A program made the position numbers and the translations under genes. Positions 9,537-19,350 of a DNA stretch of 64,000 nt are shown here, one piece after another. Origin of the DNA: Bacteroidales bacterium (GTDB taxonomy: Bacteria > Bacteroidota > Bacteroidia > Bacteroidales > P3); contig JAGCJW010000018.1 of NCBI GenBank assembly GCA_017647785.1, positions 1 to 64,000 of the forward strand. The letters run 5' to 3'. Position 1 is the first letter of the stretch. The number at the start of each line of letters is the position of its first letter. Below the pieces are notes generated by a model, which did not search any database, was not told the origin of the DNA, and saw only the letters and a list, made by a program, of their open reading frames with translations.

Positions 9537-10889
9537 ATGGATAAAAAAACGTATTACTTCGTAGGTATAGGAGGAATAGGAATGAGTGCTATAGCTCGTT
9601 ATTTGAATAATAACGGGCATAAGGTTTATGGATATGATAGGACACGAACACAATTAAGTATTCAACTTGAAGAAGAAGGAATGCAAATAATCTATGAAGA
9701 TAATCCAAATCATTTGCCAGAGAATATTGATTTAGCAATATATACACCTGCAATTCCTGTAGATAATCAAATATTGAAAACAATAAAAGAAAGAAACATT
9801 AAATTAGAAAAAAGAGCTATAGCTTTATCGGAAATAATAAAAGAAAAGAAGGTAATAGCAATATCTGGAACTCATGGAAAAACTACAACATCTGGATTGC
9901 TTGCGCATTTATTGCATAGTAGTAAAATAGGTTGCTCAGCCTTTTTAGGAGGAATAACAAATAATTATTCTACTAATATGCTCTATAATGCAAACTCAGA
10001 TTATGTGATAGTAGAAGCAGATGAATATGATAGATCTTTTTTACAACTTACCCCATACGTTTCAGCAATAACATCAATATCGGCAGATCATTTAGATATA
10101 TACGAAAACAAGGAAAATTTAGAACAAGCCTTTGCTCAATTTGCTAATCAAACAAAACAAGAAGGGAGAATCTTCCTTAAAAAAGGGCTAAGTATAGAGC
10201 CAAAAGACTCAATAAAGACTCATACATACTCTCTTACAGATATAGAATCTGAATATTATGCTTGGAATATAAGAGTAAGTAAAGAAAGTTATTATTTTGA
10301 CTATCACACACCAGAGAAAGTTTATTATGATATGCAGATGACTTATCCCGGTATTCACAATATAGAAAATGCAATACTTGCTTTATCAATAGCAATAAAT
10401 CTTGGTGTAAGTGAATATGAACTAAGAGCTTCTCTAAAAACTTTCAAAGGAATGAAGCGAAGATTTGACTTGCAACTAAAAACACAAGATACAATATACT
10501 ATGATGATTACGCTCATCACCCAGAAGAAATTGAAGCAACAATAACATCATTAAAGCACTTGCATCCAAATAAAAGAATATGTGGTATTTTCCAACCACA
10601 TTTGTATTCAAGGACAAGGGATTTTGCAGATGAATTTGCAAGAGCATTAGAACATTTAGACGATATAATATTAATACCTATTTATCCAGCAAGAGAAGAA
10701 CCAATAGTAGGAATAACTTCTAAAACTATTTTACACAAGATAAATAAAATGGATAAATATCATGTAACAAAAGAGCAGCTATTTCCATTGTTATCTGCAC
10801 TTCAACCACAACTATTAGTTACACTTGGAGCTGGTGATATAGACCAATTAGTAGAACCAATAACCCAATTTTTAAAAGATAATGAATAA
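9537..10889 (+). CDS. murC: UDP-MurNAc-L-alanine ligase MurC
   Basis: ATP-dependent ligase adding L-Ala to UDP-MurNAc, the first step of stem-peptide assembly. The 450-residue protein has all three Mur domains: GIGGIGMSAIA near residue 10 (nucleotide-sugar binding), the P-loop SGTHGKTTTSG near 109-119, EADEYDRSF near 160, and a C-terminal domain with YDDYAHHPEEI near 320. Start ATG 9537 is preferred to TTG 9525 because it gives the canonical MurC start and avoids overlap with the murG stop. It overlaps ftsQ by 8 nt. All catalytic motifs are intact. Confidence 0.96.
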   Translation: MDKKTYYFVGIGGIGMSAIARYLNNNGHKVYGYDRTRTQLSIQLEEEGMQIIYEDNPNHLPENIDLAIYTPAIPVDNQILKTIKERNIKLEKRAIALSEIIKEKKVIAISGTHGKTTTSGLLAHLLHSSKIGCSAFLGGITNNYSTNMLYNANSDYVIVEADEYDRSFLQLTPYVSAITSISADHLDIYENKENLEQAFAQFANQTKQEGRIFLKKGLSIEPKDSIKTHTYSLTDIESEYYAWNIRVSKESYYFDYHTPEKVYYDMQMTYPGIHNIENAILALSIAINLGVSEYELRASLKTFKGMKRRFDLQLKTQDTIYYDDYAHHPEEIEATITSLKHLHPNKRICGIFQPHLYSRTRDFADEFARALEHLDDIILIPIYPAREEPIVGITSKTILHKINKMDKYHVTKEQLFPLLSALQPQLLVTLGAGDIDQLVEPITQFLKDNE

Positions 10890-11637
10890 AACGATAAAAT
10901 TTCTACTATTAGTAATAGGATTGTTAGCACTTGTCATCGTAGCAAATATTACGATGAGAAATCTTAATGTGTCTAAAGTAGAAATAGAAATGAATTACAA
11001 AACTAAAGATAGGCTAATTTGTAAAGAACAAGTGTATTCATTATTATCAAAAAAATATGGAGATTTTACTAAGTATAAAAGAAAAGAAATAGAAATAGAA
11101 AAAATAGAGGAGTTTTTAAGAGGAAAGAATTTAATATATTCAGTAGATGTATATTTAAATTTGTTAGGTACATTAAAAATAGATATAGTGCAGAATTCGC
11201 CAATACTAAGAATATTTACAGAAAATAAACAATACTATATAGACGAAGAAGGTAATGTTTGTAATACAATAAAGAATAAAGCTGCAGATGTGATTATAGC
11301 AAATGGAAATATTAGAGAAACACTAAAAGGAATAAAAACAATAGACTCAGTAAAAACCCCTATTACTTATAATATACATAAACTCGTTTTGAAAATAGAA
11401 CAAGATTCAATTTTAAGAAATCAAATAGATCAAGTCTATTATGATAAAAAAGATGGCTTTGAATTGTTGCCAAAAATAGGGGATTATGTCGTTAAGATTG
11501 GTCAAATGGAAAATTTAGATGAAAAGCTTCTAAAACTAAATAATTTATATAAAGAAGGCTTTTCTGAATTTGGCTGGGATAACTATAGTGAAATCAAATT
11601 AGAATTTGATGGACAAGTAGTTTGCGTAAGAAAATAA
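10882..11637 (+). CDS. ftsQ: FtsQ/DivIB-type cell division protein
   Basis: Bitopic division protein expected to recruit or regulate FtsL/FtsB and FtsWI. The 251 residues show a short cytoplasmic tail, one transmembrane helix at about 5-24 and a long extracytoplasmic region containing a POTRA-like stretch followed by a beta-rich domain. Sequence similarity in this family is weak; the call depends mainly on topology, length and its place between murC and ftsA. It is notably rich in Ile, Lys and Glu, like the rest of the cluster. It starts inside the murC 3' end and ends 21 nt before ftsA. Confidence 0.88.
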   Translation: MNKTIKFLLLVIGLLALVIVANITMRNLNVSKVEIEMNYKTKDRLICKEQVYSLLSKKYGDFTKYKRKEIEIEKIEEFLRGKNLIYSVDVYLNLLGTLKIDIVQNSPILRIFTENKQYYIDEEGNVCNTIKNKAADVIIANGNIRETLKGIKTIDSVKTPITYNIHKLVLKIEQDSILRNQIDQVYYDKKDGFELLPKIGDYVVKIGQMENLDEKLLKLNNLYKEGFSEFGWDNYSEIKLEFDGQVVCVRK

Positions 11638-11658
11638 ACAATAAACACAATAAATGAT

Positions 11659-12987
11659 ATGAGAAACATAGTAGTAGGAATTGATGTCGGAACGACAAAA
11701 ATTGCAGTATTCATTGCAGAAAAACAAGAAAATAATGAGATTCATATAATAGGTATGGGTTGCACAGAATCTCAAGGTGTAGAAAGAGGAGTTGTAAAGA
11801 ATATTGAAAATACGGCAAGCTCTATAAAGGTAGCTGTACAAAAAGCAGAAGAAATGTCTGGCGTAAAAGTAACTGATGTTTATGTAGGAATAGCAGGGCA
11901 TCATATACGTTCAAGACAACATAGGGGTAATATAATAATACATGAGGAAGATCATATAATAACAAGGGAAGATGTTGAGAAACTGAAAGCTGAACAATAT
12001 GGTATCCTTATGGAACATGGAGAAGAAATTATAGATGTTATCCCACAAGTATATATAGTTGATAATGATTCCCCTACAACTAATCCTGTTGGTAGAGTAG
12101 GTAAATGTTTGGCTGGAGATTTCCACCTAATTACAGGAAACGTTACTAACATACAAAACATTCATAGAAGTGTACAAATAGCAGGATATAAAGTAAAGAA
12201 ATTAGTTTTAGAGCCAATAGCATCAGCAGAGGCAGTAGTAGATGAGCAAGAAAAAGAAGCAGGAGTATGTTTAGTTGATATAGGAGGAGGAACAACGGAT
12301 GTTGCAATATTCCATGGAGGAATTATTCGTCATACATCAGTTATTCCATTGGCAGGAAATGTAATAACTGATGATATTAAAAATGGTTGCTCTATTATAA
12401 TTGCACATGCAGAAGCTTTAAAACAAAATTTTGGAGCATGTCTTGAAACACCTACTTCACCAAATGAGATAATATCTATACCAGGTTTTAGAGGAAGAGA
12501 TCCAAAAGAAATATCAGTACAACAACTCACTATGATAATCAAGTCAAGAGTGAAAATGATATTAGAACAAGTCTTATATGAATTAGTCAATACAGGATAT
12601 GACAAAAAACTTATTGCAGGGGTTGTTTTAACAGGTGGTGGAGCTAAAATAAAAGATATAGATAAATTCTCTGAATTTATACTAGGCTTAGATGCTCGTG
12701 TGGGTACGCCACAAGAACATTTGTCTGGTAATATTACAGAAGAAATGACTCATCCTAAGCATGCAACAGGTATAGGCTTAATATTAAAAGCTTTACAGGA
12801 TTTAGAGGAACAAAAATTGTTAAATCCAAAAATAGAAGAACCTGCTACGGAACCAATACCAGGACATAAGGAAGATGATGTAGTAGAAGAAGATTCAAAA
12901 CCTAGTGATAAAAAGACTTTTGTAAAGAAAATTGAAAATTTCTTAAAGAATATTATGTTAGGGGATAATAAGGAGGATTCTTATTAA
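11659..12987 (+). CDS. ftsA: Cell division protein FtsA
   Basis: Actin-like ATPase that tethers FtsZ filaments to the membrane and signals to the late divisome. The 442 residues include the phosphate-1 loop VGIDVGTTKIAV (5-16), a SHS2/1C domain in the first third, phosphate-2 VDIGGGTTDVA near 209-219 and the adenosine loop VLTGGGAKI near 325. After an acidic linker the protein ends in an amphipathic Lys/Phe/Leu segment (FVKKIENFLKNIML), the expected membrane-targeting helix. ftsZ follows after a 101-nt gap that contains its own promoter-like motif. Confidence 0.96.
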   Translation: MRNIVVGIDVGTTKIAVFIAEKQENNEIHIIGMGCTESQGVERGVVKNIENTASSIKVAVQKAEEMSGVKVTDVYVGIAGHHIRSRQHRGNIIIHEEDHIITREDVEKLKAEQYGILMEHGEEIIDVIPQVYIVDNDSPTTNPVGRVGKCLAGDFHLITGNVTNIQNIHRSVQIAGYKVKKLVLEPIASAEAVVDEQEKEAGVCLVDIGGGTTDVAIFHGGIIRHTSVIPLAGNVITDDIKNGCSIIIAHAEALKQNFGACLETPTSPNEIISIPGFRGRDPKEISVQQLTMIIKSRVKMILEQVLYELVNTGYDKKLIAGVVLTGGGAKIKDIDKFSEFILGLDARVGTPQEHLSGNITEEMTHPKHATGIGLILKALQDLEEQKLLNPKIEEPATEPIPGHKEDDVVEEDSKPSDKKTFVKKIENFLKNIMLGDNKEDSY

Positions 12988-13039
12988 CAGTATTTTGTGA
13001 AAAACTTAACCGTTTTCAATCATTATTGTGTGTATAAAA

Positions 13040-13055
13040 GTAGTAATTTTACAAA
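13040..13055 (+). promoter_or_regulatory. Promoter-like motif upstream of ftsZ
   Basis: Exact copy of the 16-mer at 5-20 upstream of mraZ (GTAGTAATTTTACAAA), here in the only sizeable gap of the dcw cluster (12988-13088) and 33 nt before ftsZ. The TAATTTTA core is close to the TAnnTTTG -7 box. I infer a second promoter that gives ftsZ extra transcription independent of the long upstream operon. Confidence 0.5.
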
Positions 13056-13088
13056 TTGATATATTAGTTATTATTTAAGCGAAAAAAT

Positions 13089-14771
13089 ATGGAAGAATTA
13101 ATGCAATTTGCAAGCGAAATAACTGAAAATAATTTATTAAGCATGGATGCTCCAAAAGAACAATCTTCATACATCAAAGTATTAGGAGTTGGAGGGGCAG
13201 GAACCAATGCAGTAAATCATATGTTTAACTGTGGAATACAAGGAGTTGATTTCATAGTTTGTAATACAGACCAATCATCTCTAGACAATTCACCAGTCTT
13301 GAATAAAATTAAGATCGGAGAAGGTGGTTTAGGAGCAGGTAATAATCCTGAAAAAGCTCGTGTTGCAGCAGAAGCAGCAGAAGAGGAAATAAAATCACAT
13401 TTAGAACACAATACAAGAATGCTATTTATCACAGCAGGAATGGGAGGAGGAACAGGAACAGGAGCCTCTCCTATAATTGCACGTTTCGCAAAAGAAGTGA
13501 AAATAGCAACAACAGAAGAACAAATCTTAGTAGTTGCAGTTGTAACATTGCCATTCTCTTTTGAAGGAAGAAGAAGAAAACAACAAGCACAGGAAGGTAT
13601 CTTAAAATTGAGAGAAGAAGTAGATGCTATAATCACTATCAATACAGACAAATTGAGAGAGTATGGAAATTTAACAATGGATAATGCTTTCACAATGGCA
13701 GATGATATACTTTTAACTGCCGCAAAAGGTATTTCTGAAATGATGACAGTAACTGGTAGAACAAGAGTTGACTTCCGCGACGTACAATCTGTTATGCAAA
13801 AATCAGGAGTGGCCTTAATGGGAACAGGAGTTGCTGAAGGAGAAAACAGAGCTTTAGAAGCGATACAAGCAGCAACAACTTCAAAATTGCTTAATGACGA
13901 CGATATATCAAAAACTAAAAACATCTTATTATATTTCTTGTCTTCAGAATCAAACCAACTTCGTATGGAAGAAATGGACATAATAGTAAATTATATCCAA
14001 CAAGCAACAAATCCAGATGTAGATTATATTTGGGGAACAGGTGTAGATAATAGCTTGGGTGATAAATTATCTATAACATTAGTTGCTACAGGTTTTGAAG
14101 CAAAACCACCACAACAACCAGTAGAACGTGGCCACGATAAAATACCATTGCCTACACCTACGCATCCTCAAAATACTCCAATATCACAACCACCAAAAAT
14201 AGATGATATTATAGAGGTGTCACAAGTCACTCAATCAGTTGTACAACAACCTCCTCAAGTATCTCAAACGGAAGAACCGGCACAAATTTCACAAGAATCT
14301 GAAAAAATAGTTCATGTTCTTCCAATTACAGAAGAACCTATAGTAGATACTCAAACTCAAACTATAGTAACAACAGATACAAAACTAACAGGTATTTGGC
14401 AACAATCATCAGTAGCGGTTAACCCACAACCACTACCTCAATCTCAGCCACAACAAATAATGGTGAAAGAACCAGTTGTAGAGGTGCAATCTACACCAGA
14501 AGTGACAACAGATATAAATAAAATATTTGTAAATACAGGTTTTCAAAATATTTCAGATGATGAAAGAATGGAAAGAATGAGAGCTGTTAGAGAAATGTTA
14601 AACTCTGAAGCTGGTATAGAAAAGCTTATAGCAACTTCACCTCTTGAAATTGAAACTATGAATTTTAACCAAGAATTTTCACAAGCTAATAAAAGTTCGA
14701 GTTTTTCAATTACATCAGACGGAGATTTAAAATATGGAGCTAATCCATCTCTTCACGCTTGCGTAGATTAA
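13089..14771 (+). CDS. ftsZ: Cell division GTPase FtsZ with long Gln/Pro-rich linker
   Basis: Tubulin homologue that forms the Z ring. The GTPase core (about 25-340) contains [13 protein letters not shown], the tubulin signature [10 protein letters not shown] near 120 and the T7-loop catalytic region around [15 protein letters not shown]. Beyond it lies an unusually long linker of about 180 residues rich in Gln, Pro, Val and Thr, so the product is 560 residues against roughly 380-450 in most bacteria. The extreme C-terminus PSLHACVD resembles the conserved Bacteroidota FtsZ tail (SFLHDNVD type) that binds FtsA and other partners, so the gene is complete. Confidence 0.97.
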   Translation: MEELMQFASEITENNLLSMDAPKEQSSYIKVLGVGGAGTNAVNHMFNCGIQGVDFIVCNTDQSSLDNSPVLNKIKIGEGGLGAGNNPEKARVAAEAAEEEIKSHLEHNTRMLFITAGMGGGTGTGASPIIARFAKEVKIATTEEQILVVAVVTLPFSFEGRRRKQQAQEGILKLREEVDAIITINTDKLREYGNLTMDNAFTMADDILLTAAKGISEMMTVTGRTRVDFRDVQSVMQKSGVALMGTGVAEGENRALEAIQAATTSKLLNDDDISKTKNILLYFLSSESNQLRMEEMDIIVNYIQQATNPDVDYIWGTGVDNSLGDKLSITLVATGFEAKPPQQPVERGHDKIPLPTPTHPQNTPISQPPKIDDIIEVSQVTQSVVQQPPQVSQTEEPAQISQESEKIVHVLPITEEPIVDTQTQTIVTTDTKLTGIWQQSSVAVNPQPLPQSQPQQIMVKEPVVEVQSTPEVTTDINKIFVNTGFQNISDDERMERMRAVREMLNSEAGIEKLIATSPLEIETMNFNQEFSQANKSSSFSITSDGDLKYGANPSLHACVD

Positions 14772-14788
14772 AAACAAGCAATTTACCA

Positions 14789-15220
14789 ATGAAAGTAAAA
14801 ATCATAAATAAATCACAACATCCATTACCTGCCTATGAGACTATCTTATCGGCAGGTATGGATTTAAGAGCCTCTCTTACAGAATCAATTACCCTACAAC
14901 CAATGCAGAGAGCGCTAATCCCAACAGGACTTTACATAGAATTACCAGCAGGGACAGAAGCACAAATACGTCCACGTTCAGGTTTAGCATTTAAAAATGG
15001 AATTACTGTTTTGAATTCTCCAGGAACGATAGATGCAGACTATCGTGGAGAAATAAAAGTCCTACTAATAAACCTATCCCAAGAAGCCTTTGAAATAAAA
15101 GATTCAGAACGCATAGCCCAAATGGTAATTAGTCGACACGAAACCATAGAATGGGAAGAAGTAGAAATGCTTAACGAAACAAAAAGAGGAGAAGGCGGAT
15201 TCGGTCATACAGGTAAATAA
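14789..15220 (+). CDS. dut: dUTP diphosphatase (dUTPase)
   Basis: Trimeric enzyme hydrolysing dUTP to dUMP, keeping uracil out of DNA and feeding thymidylate synthesis. The 143-residue product has the five dUTPase motifs in order: AGMDLRA near 21, [11 protein letters not shown] near 64, the substrate-binding [11 protein letters not shown] near 82, a motif-4 ERIAQMVI near 107, and the flexible [12 protein letters not shown]-terminus that closes over the active site. ATG 14789 gives the standard start; an upstream in-frame ATG would overlap ftsZ. It lies 17 nt after ftsZ and 7 nt before prfB. Confidence 0.96.
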   Translation: MKVKIINKSQHPLPAYETILSAGMDLRASLTESITLQPMQRALIPTGLYIELPAGTEAQIRPRSGLAFKNGITVLNSPGTIDADYRGEIKVLLINLSQEAFEIKDSERIAQMVISRHETIEWEEVEMLNETKRGEGGFGHTGK

Positions 15221-15227
15221 AAACAAT

Positions 15228-16314
15228 ATGACAGCAGACGAAGCAATAAAAACCTTTCAAGAAAGAGTAGCAACTCTAAGGAGGTGTCTTTGACGTAGAT
15301 TCACTACAAAAAGACATAGAACAATCACAAGAAGAAACACAAGCTGAATACTTTTGGCAAGACCCAAAAGAAGCAGAGAAGTTTCTAAAACAACTCAGCG
15401 AGAAAAAAAATAAATTACAATCCTTTCTTATAGTAAATACAGCATTAGAAGATTTCCAAGTTTTAAAAGAGTTCTATGATGAAGGCTCAGTAGAAGAAAC
15501 CGAAATACAACAAAACATAGATACACTTAATACAGAAATAGAAAACTTGGAATTTAAAAATATGCTATCATCCGAAGAAGATAGACTTTCTGCAATAGTA
15601 ACAATCAATGCAGGAGCAGGAGGGACAGAATCCTGCGATTGGGCAAGTATGCTAATGCGAATGTACACACGTTGGGCAGAAAAAAACAGCTATAAACTTT
15701 CGCAAATAGACTACCAAGAAGGCGATGTAGCAGGAGTAAAAAGCGTAAGCTTTGAAATAGAAGGGGAATACGCGTACGGATATCTAAAAGGAGAAAGTGG
15801 AGTCCACCGTTTAGTAAGACAATCACCCTTTAATGCTGCCAACAAACGTCAAACCTCCTTTGCATCAGTTTATGTTTATCCAATAATAGACGAAAACATA
15901 GAAATCAATATCAATCCCGCAGATATAGAATGGGATACATTCCGTTCATCAGGGCCAGGAGGGCAAAACGTAAACAAAGTAGAAACAGCAGTACGTTTAA
16001 GATATAAACCTGAAAACATAGTAATAGAGTGCCAACAAACCCGTTCGCAACTCCAAAACCGTGAAAAAGCAATGCAAATGCTACGTTCACAACTATACGA
16101 AATGGAGATGAGAAAGAAGAAAGAAAAAATAGCTGAAATAGAAGGTAACAAAAAGAAAATAGAATGGGGAAGTCAAATCCGTAACTATGTATTACATCCA
16201 TATAAATTAGTAAAAGACGTAAGAACGAACGTAGAAACGACCGATACAGCGGCAGTACTTGACGGAGAATTAGAAGCCTTTATAAAAGCCTTTCTTATGG
16301 AATACGGAGGCTAA
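15228..16314 (+). CDS. prfB: Peptide chain release factor 2 (RF2), programmed +1 frameshift
   Basis: Release factor decoding UGA and UAA stops. The gene is in two frames: 21 codons from ATG 15228 to CTT, an in-frame TGA at 15291-15293, then a +1 shift into GAC at 15292 that is open to 16314. Together they give 361 residues, the normal RF2 length. The second part carries the stop-codon recognition tripeptide SPF ([12 protein letters not shown]) and the GGQ hydrolysis loop [11 protein letters not shown]. The bipartite arrangement is the classic RF2 autoregulatory switch and not a mutation. The gene closes the long dcw-dut run and is followed by a terminator. Confidence 0.97.
15279..15294 (+). 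promoter_or_regulatory. RF2 autoregulatory +1 frameshift site
   Basis: An internal Shine-Dalgarno sequence AGGAGG (15279-15284) sits 3 nt before the slippery CTT, followed by TGA and C (CTTTGAC). This matches the conserved RF2 frameshift cassette in spacing and sequence. When RF2 is scarce, slow termination at UGA lets the ribosome slip to the +1 frame and make more RF2. It is one of the few strong anti-Shine-Dalgarno matches in this window. Confidence 0.95.
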
Positions 16315-16374
16315 TTTTGAGTATTAGCCCAAGTTTTTAATTCTTTTTTAGTTCTTATTTCTTTGTTTTTTTAG

Positions 16375-16406
16375 AAAAAGTCCAACGCTGTTGGATTTTT
16401 ATTTTT
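16375..16406 (+). terminator. Rho-independent terminator after prfB
   Basis: Perfect 6-bp stem TCCAAC / GTTGGA (16381-16386 with 16390-16395), loop GCT, followed by a T-rich run interrupted by one A. An A-run precedes the stem. It lies about 60 nt after the prfB stop and closes the dcw-dut-prfB transcription run. Confidence 0.75.
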
Positions 16407-16496
16407 CTTAGAAAAAGGATATCAACTCTTTGTGTTAGCAAAATGAATCAAAGAAAAATAGATGTAAAATAAGGAATCAATTTATGGAAAGTAAAT

Positions 16497-16528
16497 AAAA
16501 AAAAGCAGAAGAATCATCTTCTGCTTTT
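16497..16528 (-). terminator. Rho-independent terminator after the tRNA gene
   Basis: Perfect 12-bp stem (16501-16512 with 16517-16528; AAAAGCAGAAGA paired with TCTTCTGCTTTT) and a 4-nt loop. On the minus strand it ends in a run of eight T, directly downstream of the tRNA. Confidence 0.85.
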
Positions 16529-16535
16529 GCCTTTG

Positions 16536-16607
<72 letters not shown>

Positions 16608-16625
16608 TCCTCTCGATTTGGATTG

Positions 16626-16657
16626 CAAAAGTACTACTTATTTTTGAATCCACCAAA
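16626..16657 (-). promoter_or_regulatory. Bacteroidota-type promoter of the initiator tRNA gene
   Basis: On the minus strand TTTG (16654-16657) and TACTTTTG (16626-16633) are separated by 20 nt, fitting the -33 / -7 pattern, and the -7 box ends 18 nt before the mature tRNA. The 16 nt reading AAAAATTTGGTGGATT around the -33 box recur in the promoter at 43579. Confidence 0.7.
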
Positions 16658-16670
16658 TTTTTCTTGAAAT

Positions 16671-19256
16671 TTATTCTTCAAATATGATTTCTCCTCTTGC
16701 TCTTGAGAAGGTAAATGTTCCAAAATCGATAAGTCCATTTCTATTTACAATCATGTCGTATTTCATTCCTTTTCTTACAATGACTTCATATTTGTCTGCA
16801 AAATATTTTCCTATATATGCAGAACGGAATGTTAAGACTGAATTGTCTAATATATTGCCGTCTTCGTCAAAGGCTTTGTCTTTGTCTTTGAAATCGTCTT
16901 TTGTAATTCTTCCTTCTAATAAATATTTCATTGCTAAATCCCAATCTAATACGGCTGCATCTCTATATTTTTCATCATAAATACATGAAACAGCTTTTCC
17001 ATTTAGTATGATGTAAAATTGTGCTTTGTTGCCGTTTATCATTGAAACTTTTATGTGATTGTCTGTATAAACGATAGGAACTTCTGTGTCTGGTGGTGGC
17101 ACTGTTCCTGATACCATATCTACAATTGGAGCATTTAATGCAGCATCTTTTAAGCTGTCTATCACTGCTCTTGGAACAAAGTCTGTTCTTAAGATACGGA
17201 ATTCTGTTCTTCTGTTAAGTTGGTGTGCTGCTTCTTTTTCTCCTTTGCTTCTTAATTTGTTAATAAAGTCGTCTGTTAGTGTTACACCTTTAGCAAAGCT
17301 ATATTCCTTTCCTTCAAATTCTGCGGTGCAGTTTGTTTTTAGTGTTCTTGGAACTCTATCTCCGTATCCTTTTGGTATTAATCTTTCTCTGTCAATTCCT
17401 CTTGCTACAAGGAATTCTACTACTGATTCAGCTCTGCGTTGGCTTAATGTATCATTAGTAACGCGAAGGAAAGGTCTTGAGTCTGTGTGTGAACCTAGTT
17501 CTATAACGTATGTTGGGTTGTTAACTAATATTACTAATAGGTCAGATAGTGAGTCTTGGTATTGGTCTTTTAATTCCCATTTTGCAAGGTCATATCTTAT
17601 TTCTGGTAATACTATTGGTTCTTTTGGTATTGGGCGTAGTTTGAAATCGTGTACAAGTTCTGTTGTTGTTGTTAAACCTACTGTTGATTCTTTGCCTTCG
17701 TTGTTGAAGTAACCGATTTGTGATACTTGTATTTTGTAGTTTACATTGTAGTTTATTTGTTCTGTAGAGAAGCTATATTCTCCTTTTCTATCAGTTCTTG
17801 TTTCTATGCTTGTGTTGTCGTCACCTATTAATCTTATTCTTGCTCCTTCGATTGCCTGCATAGATTTGTCATCTCTAATTTTCCCTTTTAGAGAGAATAA
17901 AAGTGGAGCTCTATAGAATGAGTATAAGTCGTCACCACCTGTACCACCTTCTCTGTTTGATGAGAAGAATCCTGATTCTTCTGCTGCTATAGTTTCTTGT
18001 TCTACTTTATTAAAGATGATACCTATTTCATCTGATGGGCTATTGATAGGATACATTAAGTTTTGTGGTTCTGACCATTCTCCGTTTGCAAATTCTGTGT
18101 AGAATAAGTCCATACCTCCTAATCCTGGTAATCCGTCAGAAGAATAATAAAGTCTTGTGTCAGAACGTAAAGTTGGGAATTCTTCTTTACCTTCTGTGTT
18201 TATTTGTTTTCCTAAGTTAACAACGCTTCCGAAAGGTTCATCAATGCTACTTCTTGTTGCTTTCCAAAGGTCATAATCTCCTTCTCCTCCAGGTCTGTTA
18301 GAAGAGAAATATAGTGTTAATTCGTCAGATGATATTGCTGGGTGGAAGTAGTTGTATGCTGTATCACCAAGATCTATCATAATAAATGGTGACTCGTTTT
18401 CTTGATTTTCACTTTCTGCTTTTTTCTTATTTTTTTTGTCTTTATCTACTGGTTTATTTGTGTAAATAGCACAGTTTAATTGTAGATTCTTTTGAATAAG
18501 GCATCGTGAGAAATAAACATTTTGTGTTTTAGAGCCTTTTGCAAATACAAGTTCCCCCTCATTAGCTTCTGTATTTACTTGGTCTATACCTATCAAATTA
18601 GGTTCGCTAAGTTCTCCTTGTTTTAATTTTGCTGATGTATAGATGTTTGAGAAATATTCTCCTGTCCAAACGTCAACTTCTTTGCTGTCTTCTTTTGGTC
18701 GTGATGAAGTGAAAATTACTTCGTTTTCTTCTTCTGAAGCAGAGAATCTTGGTCCCCATTCATTCCATTCAGTATTGACATTTTTAACTTCTTGAATTTG
18801 GTGACGTGTTGGATTGTTCATCCATTTTTTTGCTAAATCTATAGATTGTAAACGACGTTTCGCTAATTCATCATTAGGGACTAATTTAAGATATTCTTTG
18901 TAATTGTATTCTGCAGCATCCCATTCACTATTGAATTTTTGAATGTCTGCCATGTAAAGAAATATCTTTGGTTGAACATCATAGTATTTGGCTTTGACTA
19001 ATCGTTGATAAGTCTTTACTGCCATTTTTTGATCATCCATATAACGATAACATTCCGCTTGTTGGAACATTATTCTGTTTTTCTCTTCTCTGTTGCCTTT
19101 TATCTTGGTGTAAGCTTCCTTATATAGGTCAACTGCAGTTATGTATTGTTTGCTTTCAAATGCTTCATCGGCTAATTCGGTCAAACTTCTCTTTTGAGCA
19201 AATGTACTAACGCTTGTTATTATCAAAAGAAAAAAGACAATTTGTTTTAATTTCAT
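16671..19256 (-). CDS. PorE-like OmpA-family protein (TPR, PD40 propeller, CRD, OmpA, extra C-terminal domain)
   Basis: Exported protein of 861 residues with signal peptide MKLKQIVFFLLIITSVSTFAQ. Domain order: TPR-like helices (about 25-150), PD40/WD40-like beta-propeller repeats with SSNRPGGEGDYDLW-type motifs (about 165-450), a carboxypeptidase-regulatory-like domain (about 465-545) and an OmpA C-terminal peptidoglycan-binding domain (about 560-690, ELGSHTDSR and RRAESVVEFL). This is the layout of PorE, the type IX secretion component linking the outer-membrane ring to peptidoglycan. Unlike PorE it has a further 170 residues of unrecognised sequence. No lipobox cysteine is present. It could instead be one of several OmpA paralogues common in the phylum. 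Confidence 0.75.
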   Translation of the reverse strand: MKLKQIVFFLLIITSVSTFAQKRSLTELADEAFESKQYITAVDLYKEAYTKIKGNREEKNRIMFQQAECYRYMDDQKMAVKTYQRLVKAKYYDVQPKIFLYMADIQKFNSEWDAAEYNYKEYLKLVPNDELAKRRLQSIDLAKKWMNNPTRHQIQEVKNVNTEWNEWGPRFSASEEENEVIFTSSRPKEDSKEVDVWTGEYFSNIYTSAKLKQGELSEPNLIGIDQVNTEANEGELVFAKGSKTQNVYFSRCLIQKNLQLNCAIYTNKPVDKDKKNKKKAESENQENESPFIMIDLGDTAYNYFHPAISSDELTLYFSSNRPGGEGDYDLWKATRSSIDEPFGSVVNLGKQINTEGKEEFPTLRSDTRLYYSSDGLPGLGGMDLFYTEFANGEWSEPQNLMYPINSPSDEIGIIFNKVEQETIAAEESGFFSSNREGGTGGDDLYSFYRAPLLFSLKGKIRDDKSMQAIEGARIRLIGDDNTSIETRTDRKGEYSFSTEQINYNVNYKIQVSQIGYFNNEGKESTVGLTTTTELVHDFKLRPIPKEPIVLPEIRYDLAKWELKDQYQDSLSDLLVILVNNPTYVIELGSHTDSRPFLRVTNDTLSQRRAESVVEFLVARGIDRERLIPKGYGDRVPRTLKTNCTAEFEGKEYSFAKGVTLTDDFINKLRSKGEKEAAHQLNRRTEFRILRTDFVPRAVIDSLKDAALNAPIVDMVSGTVPPPDTEVPIVYTDNHIKVSMINGNKAQFYIILNGKAVSCIYDEKYRDAAVLDWDLAMKYLLEGRITKDDFKDKDKAFDEDGNILDNSVLTFRSAYIGKYFADKYEVIVRKGMKYDMIVNRNGLIDFGTFTFSRARGEIIFEE

Positions 19257-19350
19257 ATTCTTAATCTATTTTAAATAAAAATACTAATATTCAGACTACA
19301 AAAATACAACTTTTATCGTAAAATCTAAAAAAAAATAACCTTTTTTGTAA

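Noticed and set aside
13217-13981. 254-residue open frame on the minus strand within ftsZ
   Set aside because: Antisense shadow of a strongly conserved gene; Ser/Val-rich composition follows from the sense codons.
15228-15547. prfB as a frameshifted pseudogene
   Set aside because: The AGGAGG / CTT TGA C context is the known programmed site and both parts are intact.
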